Origin: Vibrio penaeicida | Lineage (GTDB): Bacteria; Pseudomonadota; Gammaproteobacteria; Enterobacterales; Vibrionaceae | Length of the DNA stretch: 64,000 nt | Reading direction: 5' to 3' | NCBI RefSeq assembly: GCF_019977755.1 | Contig: NZ_AP025144.1 | Location: forward strand, 2,852,001-2,916,000 | Shown: piece after piece, positions 8,951 to 26,400 of the stretch | How positions within the stretch are numbered: position 1 is the stretch's first letter | Layout: each line of letters starts with the position of its first letter | Made by a program: the position numbers and the translations under genes | Notes under the pieces: generated by a model | Seen by the model: only the letters and a program-made list of their open reading frames with translations | Database searches by the model: none | Told to the model about the DNA's origin: nothing

Positions 8951-9482
8951 ATGGATTTAGTGGTTTAAATTTCAACAGTTGACCTTTCGCCCCTGTGATT
9001 TTTTCCAATTCCTTGATTTGCTTTTCCAATTTAGGCTTGGAAACATCGGGACCTATGATAACTCTTGAAAATGCGTTCTCCTGCTTGATATGCGCTTGAT
9101 AACCCCGTTTCTGAAGGTCTTTCACTAGCTTTTTCGCGTTATCGACATTTTTAAGTGCCATTAACTGTATGATCCATGCACTGTCAGCATAATCATTTTT
9201 CTCGGCGACAGCTCTTGGTGATACTTCTATCTTTTCAAGCTCAGGTTCTTCTGAAACAGTGACTGATACTGGGCTATCTGGTAACACTAAATCGTCTTCA
9301 ACAGGCTCCAACACTTCAAATACTTCTACCGTTCCCTCAAGCTCTGGCTTAATTGGAATAGTGGCAAGCTCTTCTTTGAAGTGCTCTTTCTTCCCATCTA
9401 AAAGATCGGGTAACACAATTACGCCAACAGAGACCAATAAAATGGTCCCAACCAGCCTACTTTGAAACCTACTCGCCATCAT
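8949..9482 (-). CDS. dedD: DedD, SPOR-domain cell-division protein
   Basis: Single-pass inner-membrane septal protein. It has a short cytoplasmic start (MMASRFQSRLVG), a TM segment (TILLVSVGVIVLPDLL), an acidic Glu/Val/Pro-rich periplasmic linker, and a C-terminal SPOR domain from about residue 105 (WIIQLMALKNVDNAKKLVKDL ... RVIIGP) that binds denuded septal peptidoglycan. The start was set at the ATG pair 9482/9479 because AAGGAG lies just upstream; a longer frame to 9521 lacks this. The 14-bp overlap with the end of folC indicates translational coupling in folC-dedD. Confidence 0.92.
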   Translation of the reverse strand: MMASRFQSRLVGTILLVSVGVIVLPDLLDGKKEHFKEELATIPIKPELEGTVEVFEVLEPVEDDLVLPDSPVSVTVSEEPELEKIEVSPRAVAEKNDYADSAWIIQLMALKNVDNAKKLVKDLQKRGYQAHIKQENAFSRVIIGPDVSKPKLEKQIKELEKITGAKGQLLKFKPLNP

Positions 9483-10743
9483 GGCTCCTTTCTGATTCCC
9501 AGTGCTCCAATACGGCTCCAACAGTATGGAACGAACCTACAACGACAATAAGTTCATTTGATTCTGCCTGTGTTCTTGCTGCGTCAAATGCCTCTGTTGG
9601 CGTATCAAACTTACCCGTGTTCGATGGCAAGTGCATGATAAGCTCTTCCGCCTTAGCCGCTCTTTCACCTTCCAGCGAAGCTGGATACCATTTTGTGGCA
9701 ACGGGTGCGAGTACCTTCAGTGTTTCGGCAATGTCTTTGTCATGCAACATTGCTACGACCATATGGATTGACGTATTGGGGTAATGTTTATTTAGCTGCT
9801 CAACCAAATACTCAGCTGAATGCGGATTGTGGGCAACATCGAGCAAAATCATAGGGGATTGAGACAGCTTTTGCATTCGACCTGCAAGTTTTGCGCTTTT
9901 CAAACCTTTTACGATATTAACGTCTGAAATATCTAACTCTGCACACCCAAGCGCCATTAAAGACGTTGCAGCATTAGGTAGCGGGAGATCTGGAAGGGGA
10001 AGATCATCCAAAGCGAACTGACCTGAACGCCACTTCCATATGTCGCCTTCCGTGGAGTAACTAAACTGAATCCCTACTTGGTGTAGCTTAGCACCAATAT
10101 CATCAGCGTGTGCCGCAACCGTTGCAGGAGCCTTTGGCTGACCACATACCGCAGGTCGGTTGCTGCGGAATATACCTGCTTTCTCGTAACCGATGACGTT
10201 GATGTCGTCACCCAACCAGTCAACATGGTCAACCGCAAGGCTAGTAATGACGGATACGTCATGGTCCACTACATTGGTCGCATCCAGTCTTCCGCCTAAG
10301 CCGACTTCAAGCAAGACTACGTCAACGCTCTCTGTTTGAAATAGGCGAAGAGCGGCTAATGTTCCGTATTCAAAAAAGCTAAGGCTGATGTCGCCACGTT
10401 TTTTCTCGACGAAATCGAATGCTTGCGCATGTTTAGCCTCTTCCAACTCACTACCATTTATACGCACTCGCTCAGTGTAACGAATAAGGTGAGGAGAGCT
10501 GTATACGCCAACAGAATAGCCTGCATCAAGCAAGATCGCTTCCATAAGGGCACAGGTAGATCCCTTACCATTCGTTCCGGCAACGGTAATCACTTTAGGA
10601 GCAGGTTTGGTTAGCTGGGCTTTTTCGGCGACTGCCTGTACGCGCTCCAAACCGAGGTCTATGGCGCTAGTGTGGATGTTTTCTAAATAATGAAGCCACA
10701 TCGATAAGGGTGATGTGGCTTTAGGTACTTGAATATGACTCAT
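9469..10743 (-). CDS. folC: Dihydrofolate synthase / folylpolyglutamate synthase
   Basis: Mur-ligase-type ATP-dependent enzyme that makes dihydrofolate from dihydropteroate and extends folate polyglutamates. The P-loop GTNGKGSTCALMEAIL is near residue 57, the VLLEVGLGGRLDATN motif near 144, and the MVVAMLHDKD region in the C-terminal domain. It has 424 aa, the usual length. Order accD-folC-dedD on the minus strand is conserved in related bacteria, with a 42-bp gap from accD. Confidence 0.96.
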   Translation of the reverse strand: MSHIQVPKATSPLSMWLHYLENIHTSAIDLGLERVQAVAEKAQLTKPAPKVITVAGTNGKGSTCALMEAILLDAGYSVGVYSSPHLIRYTERVRINGSELEEAKHAQAFDFVEKKRGDISLSFFEYGTLAALRLFQTESVDVVLLEVGLGGRLDATNVVDHDVSVITSLAVDHVDWLGDDINVIGYEKAGIFRSNRPAVCGQPKAPATVAAHADDIGAKLHQVGIQFSYSTEGDIWKWRSGQFALDDLPLPDLPLPNAATSLMALGCAELDISDVNIVKGLKSAKLAGRMQKLSQSPMILLDVAHNPHSAEYLVEQLNKHYPNTSIHMVVAMLHDKDIAETLKVLAPVATKWYPASLEGERAAKAEELIMHLPSNTGKFDTPTEAFDAARTQAESNELIVVVGSFHTVGAVLEHWESERSHDGE

Positions 10744-10785
10744 TAAACTCTTAACTAATTCTTAAGCGGCTGTTTAATGAATACT

Positions 10786-11712
10786 TTACTCTTTTTCGTC
10801 CGCGACTGGTACTTCGTATTGCTCTTCATTTGGAGAATCGTTAACCGATACCACCATTGGAGAAGTCTGGTTAGTCAGTTTTGCCAACAAACCGCCTATG
10901 CGCTGTCGCATTTCACGACGATCAACAATCATATCAATCGCACCGTGCTCAAGAAGGAATTCACTGCGTTGGAAGCCCTCTGGAAGATCTTCACGTACAG
11001 TTTGTTCAATAACACGACGACCAGCAAAACCGATCAATGCTTTAGGTTCACCAATATTGATGTCGCCTAACATCGCCAAACTTGCAGAAACACCACCCAT
11101 AGTTGGGTCAGTCATTACTGAGAAGAAAGGCAATCCTTTGGCGGATAGTCGTTCTAAGGCAGCGCTGGTTTTAGCCATTTGCATAAGAGACATTAAAGCC
11201 TCTTGCATACGGGCACCGCCACTAGCAGAGAAACAAACCAAGCCACAGTTGTTTTCAATTGCGGCTTCAACAGCACGGACAAAGCGAGCACCGACAACAG
11301 AACCCATCGAGCCGCCCATAAATTTGAATTCAAAGGCACAAGTTACAACAGGCAATCCAAGCAATTCGCCTTTCATAACAACAAGTGCGTCTTTTTCGCC
11401 ACTGTTTTTCTGAGCCGTCGAAATACGTTCTTTGTAACGCTTCGAATCTTTGAATTTTAGTTTGTCTTGAGGCTCTAACTCAGTTGCTAATTCTTCGCGC
11501 TCACCCTCATCGAGGAATGACTCAAGGCGACGACGTGCGCCCATACGCATGTGATGGTCACATTTTGGACATACTTCTAAGTTACGCTCTAGTTCTGCAT
11601 GATACAGAACTTGCTCACAGGAAGTACATTTGGTCCAAACCCCTTCTGGGATGGACGCTTTACGTGAGCTTACGATACTGCTTTTATTTAAAATCTTTTC
11701 AAGCCAACTCAT
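10786..11712 (-). CDS. accD: Acetyl-CoA carboxylase carboxyltransferase subunit beta
   Basis: The beta half of the carboxyltransferase, which with AccA makes malonyl-CoA for fatty-acid synthesis. From the ATG at 11712 the protein is 308 aa and starts [12 protein letters not shown], the typical AccD N-terminus; 16 further upstream in-frame codons were dropped. The C4 zinc ribbon (CTSC...CPKC, about residues 27-49) and the crotonase-fold region with [14 protein letters not shown] and [15 protein letters not shown] are present. AAAAAGG precedes the start. The tail after about residue 285 is acidic and variable. Confidence 0.96.
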   Translation of the reverse strand: MSWLEKILNKSSIVSSRKASIPEGVWTKCTSCEQVLYHAELERNLEVCPKCDHHMRMGARRRLESFLDEGEREELATELEPQDKLKFKDSKRYKERISTAQKNSGEKDALVVMKGELLGLPVVTCAFEFKFMGGSMGSVVGARFVRAVEAAIENNCGLVCFSASGGARMQEALMSLMQMAKTSAALERLSAKGLPFFSVMTDPTMGGVSASLAMLGDINIGEPKALIGFAGRRVIEQTVREDLPEGFQRSEFLLEHGAIDMIVDRREMRQRIGGLLAKLTNQTSPMVVSVNDSPNEEQYEVPVADEKE

Positions 11713-11982
11713 GGAAGACCTTTTTCTATTAACTCTTTCGCCTAATTGCGAAAGATACAAATTCTGAATGATGCGTGAGGATTAAAACATAATATTCTCA
11801 CACTGTGGATCAAAAACTGGTTGTACCTATTTTAAAGCAACAACAAAGTGCGATAACTCACAACTTTTCAATACTTTTGGTGACCACAAAAGAACCAAAA
11901 TCATGCGACACTAATTTTATATTTTCTGCCGTTTAAAGCGACGCTAACTGGTTTTAATTCAACAGAAAAGCATCAACAATTT

Positions 11983-12006
11983 ACGCTATCAACGCAACGA
12001 TAGCGT
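11983..12006 (-). terminator. Hairpin directly after truA
   Basis: 8-bp perfect stem ACGCTATC / GATAGCGT (11983-11990 / 11999-12006) with an 8-base loop, abutting the truA stop codon. The following minus-strand sequence is only moderately T-rich (AAATTGTT), so termination may be partial. Confidence 0.4.
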
Positions 12007-12798
12007 TTAAAGGTTGTCAGGTAAAAATATCGGTCCTAATGGTTCTCTTGGCAACTCAAAATTTTCGGGGTAATCCACATCAACAAGATAGAGCCCTTCC
12101 GCTTTAGCTGTGGCTCCCGCAAGCCTTCTGTCTTTTGCTTCCAACAACCTTTGAATCCATTCCGGGTTTTGATTACCACGCCCTACTTCAATCAAACTTC
12201 CAGTGATATTTCTCACCATGTGGTGGACAAAAGCATTTGCCTTAATGTCTATGACAACGTAATGACCATGTCTACTCACATTTAAATGCATGATATTTCG
12301 CCAAGGGCTACGAGACTGGCACTGCACCGCACGAAAAGAAGTAAAATCGTTCTCGCCAAGCAAGAACTGACCAGCTAAATGCATCTTCTTTTCGTCCAAC
12401 TCACCATGATAATGGCTAATGCCTGAAGATAAAATTCCAGGACGATAAGCGTGGTTGTAGATCACATAACGATAGCGTCTAGCTGTTGCAGTGAAACGAG
12501 CATGAAACTCTTCGGGAACCTCTTTTGCCCAGCGAACTGCGATATCTTTTGGCATATTGGCATTGACTCCCATGGTCCATGCCGCCATCTTCCGTACTGA
12601 GGTCGTGTCAAAATGGACCACCTGCCCTGTGCCATGAACTCCCGCATCAGTTCTTCCGGCACACTGGACTTCTACAGGGTGATTTGCCACGATGGAAAGT
12701 GACTTTTCCAATTTTTCTTGAACGCTGGTTACGTCTCTTTGACGTTGCCAACCATAGTATTTTGCACCATCGTACTCAATGCCTAACGCTATTCGCAT
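12007..12798 (-). CDS. truA: tRNA pseudouridine(38-40) synthase
   Basis: Isomerises uridines 38-40 in the anticodon stem-loop of many tRNAs. The catalytic Asp is in the [19 protein letters not shown] motif near residue 52, and the R-Y-R-Y-V-I-Y strand and [17 protein letters not shown] motif follow. At 263 aa it has family length. It lies between fimV and accD on the same strand, a gene order also seen in other gammaproteobacteria. The ATG at 12798 gives the standard [11 protein letters not shown] start. Confidence 0.96.
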   Translation of the reverse strand: MRIALGIEYDGAKYYGWQRQRDVTSVQEKLEKSLSIVANHPVEVQCAGRTDAGVHGTGQVVHFDTTSVRKMAAWTMGVNANMPKDIAVRWAKEVPEEFHARFTATARRYRYVIYNHAYRPGILSSGISHYHGELDEKKMHLAGQFLLGENDFTSFRAVQCQSRSPWRNIMHLNVSRHGHYVVIDIKANAFVHHMVRNITGSLIEVGRGNQNPEWIQRLLEAKDRRLAGATAKAEGLYLVDVDYPENFELPREPLGPIFLPDNL

Positions 12799-12832
12799 AA
12801 TCGTTTACTTCTCTGTCTTACGGGGGCGGAGA

Positions 12833-12866
12833 GTATATACCCAAACAACCCAATGGTGCTAGGTTC
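12833..12866. repeat. Degenerate copy of a palindromic repeat half
   Basis: TATATACCCAAAC ... CTAGGTTC in the fimV-truA gap resembles the copy at 4125-4171 and the left arm of the intact element at 61580. The resemblance was judged by eye only. Confidence 0.4.
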
Positions 12867-12906
12867 TCCAAGCCATCTAAGCTTAGCGCAGCGTCATCTA
12901 TTCAAT

Positions 12907-12936
12907 AAAAAAACAGGCAACCATTGGCTGCCTGTT
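12907..12936 (-). terminator. Intrinsic terminator of fimV
   Basis: 8-bp perfect stem AACAGGCA / TGCCTGTT (12912-12919 / 12929-12936) with a 9-base loop. The minus-strand transcript continues into a U tract. It lies 20 bp after the fimV stop. Confidence 0.85.
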
Positions 12937-12955
12937 AGAATTGCTCTATGCGCTA

Positions 12956-19282
<6,327 letters not shown>

Positions 19283-19450
19283 ATAAGGCTCAGCTTTCTT
19301 GCTTTCTTATCTTGAATAATAATGTGATCTGCTAAATATATCGGATAAATGTCGTAAAACTATAGCGGCCGCACGAAAAAATGTGTGTCCGAGTTGATAT
19401 TCGTACCATTCTTACTCAATTTTGCATTTTTTGAACAAAATAGGAGCAAG

Positions 19451-19477
19451 AAAAAAGCCTCACAATGTGAGGCTTTT
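19451..19477 (-). terminator. Intrinsic terminator of asd
   Basis: Stem AGCCTCAC / GTGAGGCT (19456-19463 / 19467-19474) with a 3-base loop, extended by A/T pairs. The minus-strand RNA ends in a U run (plus-strand A run at 19451-19456). It lies 14 bp after the asd stop. Confidence 0.85.
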
Positions 19478-19490
19478 AAAATAGTTATAC

Positions 19491-20504
19491 TTAGAAATAG
19501 TCCCGAATTAGCACTTCGGCGATTTGAACAGCGTTTGTAGCCGCACCTTTTCGTACATTGTCTGCAACAACCCAGAGGTTTATACCGCTGTGATGGCTGA
19601 TGTCGTTTCGAATACGACCAACCATAACGTGGTCTTTACCACCAGCATCACGAACTTGGGTTGGGAATTCTTCACCATAAAATACTTCGATACCATCTGT
19701 TTGCTCTAAAAGCTGAGCAACTTGGTCTGCATCGATAGGTGTTCTGGTCTCGACATGAACGGCTTCTGCATGCCCGTAAAACACTGGCACTCGAACGCAA
19801 GTTGGGTTCACCATGATAGAAGCATCGTTGAAGATTTTTTGAGTTTCCCAAACCATCTTCATCTCTTCTTTGGTGTAACCGTTATCCATAAACTTGTCAA
19901 TTTGTGGAATACAGTTAAAAGCAATCTGTTGACTGAATGCTTTCTCTTCCACTGGCTTACCATTCAACAAATGTGCAGTTTGACCCGCCAGTTCGTCTAC
20001 CCCAGACTTACCCGCACCGGATACAGACTGATAAGTAGATACGTTAATGCGCTCGATACCAGCTTGATCGTGGATTGGCTTAAGCGCAACAAGCATTTGA
20101 ATGGTTGAGCAGTTTGGGTTCGCGATGATATTACGATTACGAAACTCTGCAATCGCTTCTGGGTTCACTTCTGGTATGACTAGAGGCACATCGTAGTCGT
20201 AGCGGAATTGGGACGTGTTATCGATAACAACAACCCCTTCATCCGCCGCAATTGGCGCCCATTTTTCAGAAAGACTGCCACCTGCCGAAAATAACGCGAT
20301 GTGTACTTGTGACCAGTCAAAATCTTCCACATTTTGTACGCGAATGGTTTTCCCATTGAAGCGATACGTCTTACCTTCACTGCGTTCGCTTGCCAATAAG
20401 TGTAACTCTCCAACTGGAAATTCACGCTCTTTTAGCACTTCAAGAATGGTTTCACCCACGGCACCTGTTGCACCTAATATTGCAACATTAAATTCTTGGC
20501 TCAT
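19491..20504 (-). CDS. asd: Aspartate-semialdehyde dehydrogenase
   Basis: NADPH enzyme reducing aspartyl phosphate to aspartate semialdehyde, the branch point to lysine/diaminopimelate, threonine and methionine. At 337 aa it has the N-terminal Rossmann motif [16 protein letters not shown] and the catalytic Cys in NPNCSTIQM near residue 132. Because this Cys is present it should be an active enzyme rather than a Usg-type relative. It sits between pdxB and fimV. Its start overlaps the end of pdxB by 17 bp, so the two are likely translationally coupled. Confidence 0.94.
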   Translation of the reverse strand: MSQEFNVAILGATGAVGETILEVLKEREFPVGELHLLASERSEGKTYRFNGKTIRVQNVEDFDWSQVHIALFSAGGSLSEKWAPIAADEGVVVIDNTSQFRYDYDVPLVIPEVNPEAIAEFRNRNIIANPNCSTIQMLVALKPIHDQAGIERINVSTYQSVSGAGKSGVDELAGQTAHLLNGKPVEEKAFSQQIAFNCIPQIDKFMDNGYTKEEMKMVWETQKIFNDASIMVNPTCVRVPVFYGHAEAVHVETRTPIDADQVAQLLEQTDGIEVFYGEEFPTQVRDAGGKDHVMVGRIRNDISHHSGINLWVVADNVRKGAATNAVQIAEVLIRDYF

Positions 20505-21633
20505 TTGTTACCTCAATTTTAAAACCTAGTTTAGCGAGTGGTTCGAGATTACACTCGTGATTCCCCACTAAAGTGACGGCACTGTATTCTCGTCTATCCC
20601 AATAATTTTTGCGCATTTCATCAAACGCACCTGCTCGGGCAATATTACGACGGAATATGGCGTCATCGTGACGGACATCATAAATCAATTGAGTAAGATT
20701 GTGCAGTGTTGCGTTGTCCCAGGCTCTGTCCAGCTGAACACGCGGCACAGGTGCTATTGGCAGCAACTCAGATGCGTAAACCCGATTTTCCTTGCCGAGA
20801 AACTCGCAAAAAGAGTTAAAGATCATGGTAGTACCGCGCGCTTTACCCTCTAAACCATAGCCAGCCACATGAGGGGTAGCAAATGCAAGCAATGGAAGTA
20901 GATCCATGTCGACTTCTGGTTCAAATTCAAAGACATCCAATGCAGCCGTAAAGCCGTCATTGCGTTGCAAACGCTTCTTCAGCGCTGCATTATCAACGAC
21001 AGGACCACGCGCAGCATTAATGAGGATTTGATTCGCTCTTAATGCTTCTAGACGCGTTTCATTGAGAATATGATGAGTTGGGTACTCTCCATCACGTGTG
21101 ATTGGGGTATGTAAAGTGATGATATCTGACTGTTCAAGCAATGTTTCAAGCGCGGTAAAAGTACGCTCATCGCCTTCTGCTTGTTTAATAGGGTCATTCA
21201 ATAGAACCTTAATACCCATTCCCTGAAGGCATTTAGCGAGATAAGAGCCTACCTGACCCGCCCCAATAATACCGACGGTTTTATCGAATACAGAGAAACC
21301 TTGCTGCTGCCCTAGAATCATCATCACGCTAAACGCGTATTCAGCAACACCGACTTTGTTGCAGCCAGGCGCAGCCGTAAAGAAAATGCCTTTCTCTTTA
21401 AGCAGCGCTTGATCAACATGATCCATTCCTGCTGTTGCGGTCCCAACAAACTTTAATTTGTTGGCTTTGGAAATCAGTTCTTTATTCACTTTTGTTACTG
21501 AGCGAATCATCAAGCCATCCACATCGACCAAATCTTCGGCAGTCATGGTACGTCCTGGTTTCAAAACCACTTCACCTAGCTGGCTAAAAAGCTTTTCAGC
21601 ATAAGGCATGTTTTCATCAATAAGGATTTTCAT
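20488..21633 (-). CDS. pdxB: Erythronate-4-phosphate dehydrogenase
   Basis: Second step of the DXP-independent branch of pyridoxal 5'-phosphate synthesis. It is a D-2-hydroxyacid dehydrogenase family member of 381 aa, with NAD-binding [20 protein letters not shown] near residue 120, the [11 protein letters not shown] motif with the catalytic Arg, and a His/Glu relay ([14 protein letters not shown]). The PdxB-specific C-terminal dimerisation region follows from about residue 285. Position before asd-fimV is conserved. Confidence 0.95.
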   Translation of the reverse strand: MKILIDENMPYAEKLFSQLGEVVLKPGRTMTAEDLVDVDGLMIRSVTKVNKELISKANKLKFVGTATAGMDHVDQALLKEKGIFFTAAPGCNKVGVAEYAFSVMMILGQQQGFSVFDKTVGIIGAGQVGSYLAKCLQGMGIKVLLNDPIKQAEGDERTFTALETLLEQSDIITLHTPITRDGEYPTHHILNETRLEALRANQILINAARGPVVDNAALKKRLQRNDGFTAALDVFEFEPEVDMDLLPLLAFATPHVAGYGLEGKARGTTMIFNSFCEFLGKENRVYASELLPIAPVPRVQLDRAWDNATLHNLTQLIYDVRHDDAIFRRNIARAGAFDEMRKNYWDRREYSAVTLVGNHECNLEPLAKLGFKIEVTNEPRI

Positions 21634-21682
21634 TTCAATTGAGCAAGGTTACGTTAGAAAAGATGCACTGATTCTGCCCCAA

Positions 21683-23383
21683 TCAGCGCTGAGTTAAAAG
21701 TTTGTTTTGTTCTCTTGCGCGGCAATCCAGTGCTTTTGTCATCAATGACTGAGCAGCCAAGTAGCTAGGGTAATGACTAAGAAGTTCCGTAAGGGTTTTA
21801 ACCGCCCCTGAACAATTGCGCCTATAGACTAGGAGCTCACTATAAAAATACCGTCCATAAATATGATTCGGATTGAGTGCCAAAAATTTCTCCGACGCCC
21901 ATATCGCACTATCTAGGTCTTGAGGATCGCGAAAATACGATCTCGATAAATCAAACCATGCCACTTCATTCCCTGGGTATATGGAAACCGCTTTTTCAAT
22001 TTTCGATATATCTCGCTGGTGTACGCCTTGGTAATGATAGAAGTGAGATACCACTGTCATGATGCTCAGTGCGGGTAAAATTAAAACTACAATAGATAAC
22101 TTAGAAGCTAGTTTGCTTGTTGTATGCTCAGGAGATCGACGTGTCGTATTCACTAAACTCGAGAAAAGGAGGATTGCAAATACATAGCTCATTGGAGACA
22201 AAAACACTTGACTCATTAAGGAGTGCAGCAAAAAGGCAATGGACGCTACAAATATCCACCCCTGCTTTTCCCTATACAATGCCAAAGATAGCGTTTTACT
22301 GACTAACCAAATGTAAATGGCTAAAAACAACGCCGTGCCTACCCACCCTAACTCTGTTGACACTTTTGTAAGAAAGTTGTGCGGTGTTTTTAGAATCTGT
22401 CGCTCGTTAACATAGTCTGACCCGTGTTTTGTCCCTGCCCTAGCGTATTCAGGGTGGATAAATTCAAAATTATTGGCACCAACACCGAAAGGGTTATCTC
22501 TCAGCATATCCCAACTGTTCACTACCATATTTAGTCTTGGTCGATAGTTTTCTATTGGATTTTCAATCGTCGTTAGTGATTGGCTAATTGTTCTTGGTAG
22601 CGGCACTTTGGTTTGCATTGCGAGTAAGCCCAGAATGCTCAGCGCAATAATAGTTATTACAACACGCTTATGGGCAAATGGTATTTGATGAATATATCTG
22701 CGACTTCGAATTAATAATAATAAAAATACACCTATAGCAATTGCGATTACCGTTGTTCTAATATGTGAAATATTCAAAACATAAAGAATGCCAATCAAGG
22801 TGCAAAGAGCAACAAAGCAAAGAAGGTAATTCGATTTTGATTTCCAAGTCAAATAACAAAGAGCTGGTATCCAGATATTAAATACATGCCCTGCATTGTT
22901 GGTAAAGCCTATAGGAGTAAAAGCTCCGTTACTAACAGGAACTCCTATCCAACGTTCAATGCAGAATACGAAAACAAATAGACTCGCTGATACAACAGAG
23001 CTATGAAGTAAAAGTTTGCATCTTTGATCACTTGTGTAGCATGAAATTAGCAGAGAAAAAGCGACACCAAATAATGCGAAACGAAATAAAAACTCCAACC
23101 CGGCATAGACGTGGCTTGCCCACAATAACGTAATAGCAATCCAGTAAACGGTCAGCAAAAAAACAGTACTTATATATGCCCTAACAAAACCCACTCTCTC
23201 TCTATGAGCAAACACAAAAACAGAAAGAAGAAGGTCAATGAACAACCATTTGGGAACATCATGGCTGTAATAGAAGCCACTCCAATGCAAGTTGGATAAC
23301 AAAGCGAGAGCGATTGGAATAAAAACCAGCCAAAACTCTTTCAGTTTGTTATCAGCGTATATTTTAAAAGATTTTATTGTCAT
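21683..23383 (-). CDS. O-antigen-ligase / PglL-like integral membrane glycosyl transferase
   Basis: A 566-aa protein with about ten or more hydrophobic helices through residue 440 and a hydrophilic TPR-like C-terminal tail (AVSIYPGNEVAWFDLSRSYF ... FLALNPNHIYGRYFYSELL). The loop KTPHNFLTKVSTELGWVG, with its His followed by ELGWxG, is the Wzy_C/WaaL/PglL signature of enzymes that move lipid-linked glycans onto lipid A core or proteins. A PglL-type protein O-oligosaccharyltransferase is my preferred reading because of the C-terminal tail. No other glycan genes lie nearby, so the acceptor is unknown. It is 49 bp upstream of pdxB and preceded by a strong terminator. Confidence 0.72.
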   Translation of the reverse strand: MTIKSFKIYADNKLKEFWLVFIPIALALLSNLHWSGFYYSHDVPKWLFIDLLLSVFVFAHRERVGFVRAYISTVFLLTVYWIAITLLWASHVYAGLEFLFRFALFGVAFSLLISCYTSDQRCKLLLHSSVVSASLFVFVFCIERWIGVPVSNGAFTPIGFTNNAGHVFNIWIPALCYLTWKSKSNYLLCFVALCTLIGILYVLNISHIRTTVIAIAIGVFLLLLIRSRRYIHQIPFAHKRVVITIIALSILGLLAMQTKVPLPRTISQSLTTIENPIENYRPRLNMVVNSWDMLRDNPFGVGANNFEFIHPEYARAGTKHGSDYVNERQILKTPHNFLTKVSTELGWVGTALFLAIYIWLVSKTLSLALYREKQGWIFVASIAFLLHSLMSQVFLSPMSYVFAILLFSSLVNTTRRSPEHTTSKLASKLSIVVLILPALSIMTVVSHFYHYQGVHQRDISKIEKAVSIYPGNEVAWFDLSRSYFRDPQDLDSAIWASEKFLALNPNHIYGRYFYSELLVYRRNCSGAVKTLTELLSHYPSYLAAQSLMTKALDCRAREQNKLLTQR

Positions 23384-23388
23384 ACAGT

Positions 23389-23416
23389 AAAAAATAGGGA
23401 GCGATTAGCTCCCTAT
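23389..23416 (-). terminator. Intrinsic terminator of the lipoprotein gene
   Basis: 9-bp stem ATAGGGAGC / GCTCCCTAT (23394-23402 / 23408-23416) with loop GATTA, followed on the minus strand by six T. It lies between the lipoprotein gene and the PglL-like gene and separates the two units. Confidence 0.88.
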
Positions 23417-23428
23417 GCATTCCCATTG

Positions 23429-26400
23429 TTAGTAGCCGAATTCGACAACCAGCTCCAAATCTCTAAAACGGATGTAGCTAGAACCAGAATTGCTTTCTGC
23501 CACGGCAGCAAATTTCAGAATAGATCCATCAAGTACCGCTTCTCTGACTTCATCTAACCCAATCTTGTTGAAGTTCAACTCTAGTGGTGCATTACCACTG
23601 CTCAATTGACCTAGCAAACAAGTCGTATCTCCAAATTGACAAGCCAAACGGAATTCCTCTTCCGCATTGTCTGTATTCAGCGATTCAGATTGTTTCCCTT
23701 CGTATAATTTCACTGCAGAGTTTATTCTGTATTTGTTCACCAGTTTGGCGTTAATAATTCGAACACCTTCAGGCACTGTACTGAGGTCAAAAGCAAAGTA
23801 AGCACGGTATTCATAAGGACCGTTTGCGTTATTGCCTTTGTATACTGACGCACCCCAAGTGCTGTTGTACGCGTGGTAAGACTTAACGGTTGGTACCGGA
23901 GCGTATGGATCCGTTGGCGCGTACGGGTCGGTCGGTGCGTAAGGATCGGTTGGTGCATACGGGTCCGTTGGCGCATATGGGTCTGTGGGTGAGTATGGAT
24001 CTCTGATTGTGCTGTACCCGACTTGACCTGAGAACGTTTGCATTGGATTCAAAGTAATCGTTTCAACCACACCAGCTTGATTTGGAGCGACAGTCACAAG
24101 AGGTATTTTAGTATCACCCGTTGGGTCATCGCTTACAATAACAAGTTCTGCTCGGTCTAGTTCCCAATTACTCCCTTGATATTTAACTTGAATTTGCTGA
24201 CTACCTGAAGCTGTCAAGAAATTAGGCTGATAACCCGAAATCGACCAACCTGATGCTTGCGAACCATCCGTATTCTTAAAGTCGTAGCTCGAAATATTAA
24301 GGTCTGCTTTTCCTGGGTTTTTAATGAGCACAGAGGTTTCTGCGCTTGCAGCACTATCGTTTGGACGACGAACTTTGACAGGTGCGCTTGAATTTTCAAC
24401 GGCACGCCATTCCGCGTCATCGAGAGCCTTAACCGTCAGGTAAGGTGCGTCTTCCCCTAATACAATGGTCTTCGCATAACGTTTTCCATACCCAGCAACA
24501 CCGTCGGTATGATCAAGGTAGAACTGCATAGATGTCGGCTTGCTGCTTAGCAAACTACCATTTGCGTTTGGTTTAGCTTGTTGTGCAGAAACAGTATACG
24601 AAATGAACTCCCACTCATCCTCTGTCGCTTGAGGCGAGAAAGGCACTTTGGTATTCACTCTACCCAAGTAATCCGTTGTCACTGTTTTGCTATATGCAAA
24701 GTTAGTTGAACCTTCAAGTTTTATCTTGGCATAAGGTACTCCATTTCCTTGCAAATCGATGGCTTCGAATTGAACTCGAATCCAAGGACAACGGCCAGAA
24801 TCAGTGACTCCACAGGAGTAATCAAAGTTCCACCAACTAAAGTGGGAAACTTCACCAACATATTTGTCGCCCTGCAACGTCGCTTCGCCTTCTTCAACCC
24901 ATTTTCCGGTAACAGGATCTAGGTGCCACAAAGGCATGGTTAGAGGAGCGGTTTCTGGATTCGCAACATCAATACTGATAGTAGCGGTTTTGCCATCTGC
25001 TATGTTTAGTGGGTTACCATTGTCATCTGTCAACTTCGCGCCAATCACACCAAATGAAATAATGTCCACTTCTAAAGGTTGACCATCCGCGTCAGTCGAT
25101 ATCCCTGTAAATCCGCCAGGGAATGCCTCAACAAAAGCAGCATCCGATGGATTCATCGCTCGGTGGGAAACATTTACATTCCCCGTATAAACTGAGCCAT
25201 CAGCCTTTTTAAATGCGTTGATAGGAAATTTGATCGAGGCTTTTTCATCTAACGTAACGGTTGAAGCTTGTGTAGACGAAATATTAGTCTGTGTGCCATT
25301 CATTAGCTGCACGATACCCAAATCGTTTAGCTGCCCTGCTTCAATCTTGATAGGAGTTGAATACGGTAGGTATCCATTACCCAGAGATATTTCTAAGACA
25401 TAATCACCTATAGCAATGTTTTCACCTCCAAATAAACCCGTGTCATTTTGAAGTAAAACAGCACCTTGGACTTCGGTTCCGTCAACGTTTTTGAGCTTCA
25501 CTTCCAAAGCACTCAACTGGTACGAAGAAGGCTTTGTAGTAGCAAAGTTAAGGAATACCTGACCATTTATAGAGCCTTGTTGAACCGCAGCAACTTGGTC
25601 ACCTGTTACCAAAAACTCGTAACTTGCAGAACCGCTTCGCTCACCCGTTGGCGTAACACCAGCAACATCTAGACGATAATGACCCGAGATGTAGCGACCG
25701 TTGTATGTTGTAGATAAAGGTGACGTAGCCGCGTTAATCGTAAACGTCGGTCCAACTTCCACCATCTGACCGTTCAAATACCAAGTTTTGATGATATTTC
25801 CAAAGTCAGCATCGTCTTCTGATACATCAGCAGAAACAGTGAACTCTGTTATTGAGTCAAACGCAAAATGCTGCGGATAAGTTTCAGAATCTAGAATTGC
25901 AAGAGGTAAGTTATCATTGATGTCGAGTTCAATCCCAAGATCAATACTGCCAATACCTTTAACACCTTTTAGAGCTTGAGATACTGACGTTTGATTTCCT
26001 TTGATTACTCGAACCGTTTCTGCGAAACCCGCTGCAAGATGTACTTTCTCACCAGAAGAATTTCCATCATGTACAGTAAAAACTAATGCGTAATAACCTG
26101 AAGCGACTTGATCGTTAAGTGATGCTCTCGCTACCCAGTTATTCTCATCTTTTTCAGAAATAGTAATGTCAAAACCTGAAAGAGAAACGCCATTACTAGA
26201 TTGCAATTCAGCCGTTACTACCGGATTTAATGCAATATTTTTCGGCCAAGACACTTCAAAATCAAAACTACCGTTCCCTTCTTCTAAGGACAAATTGATA
26301 ATGGCAGCTGTCGTTTCATCAGCTCGAACAAATACATTTTGCTGTCCCCGAGCAAACTCCTTTCCACTCCCATCTTTTGCTGAAACTGTAATAGTCCACT

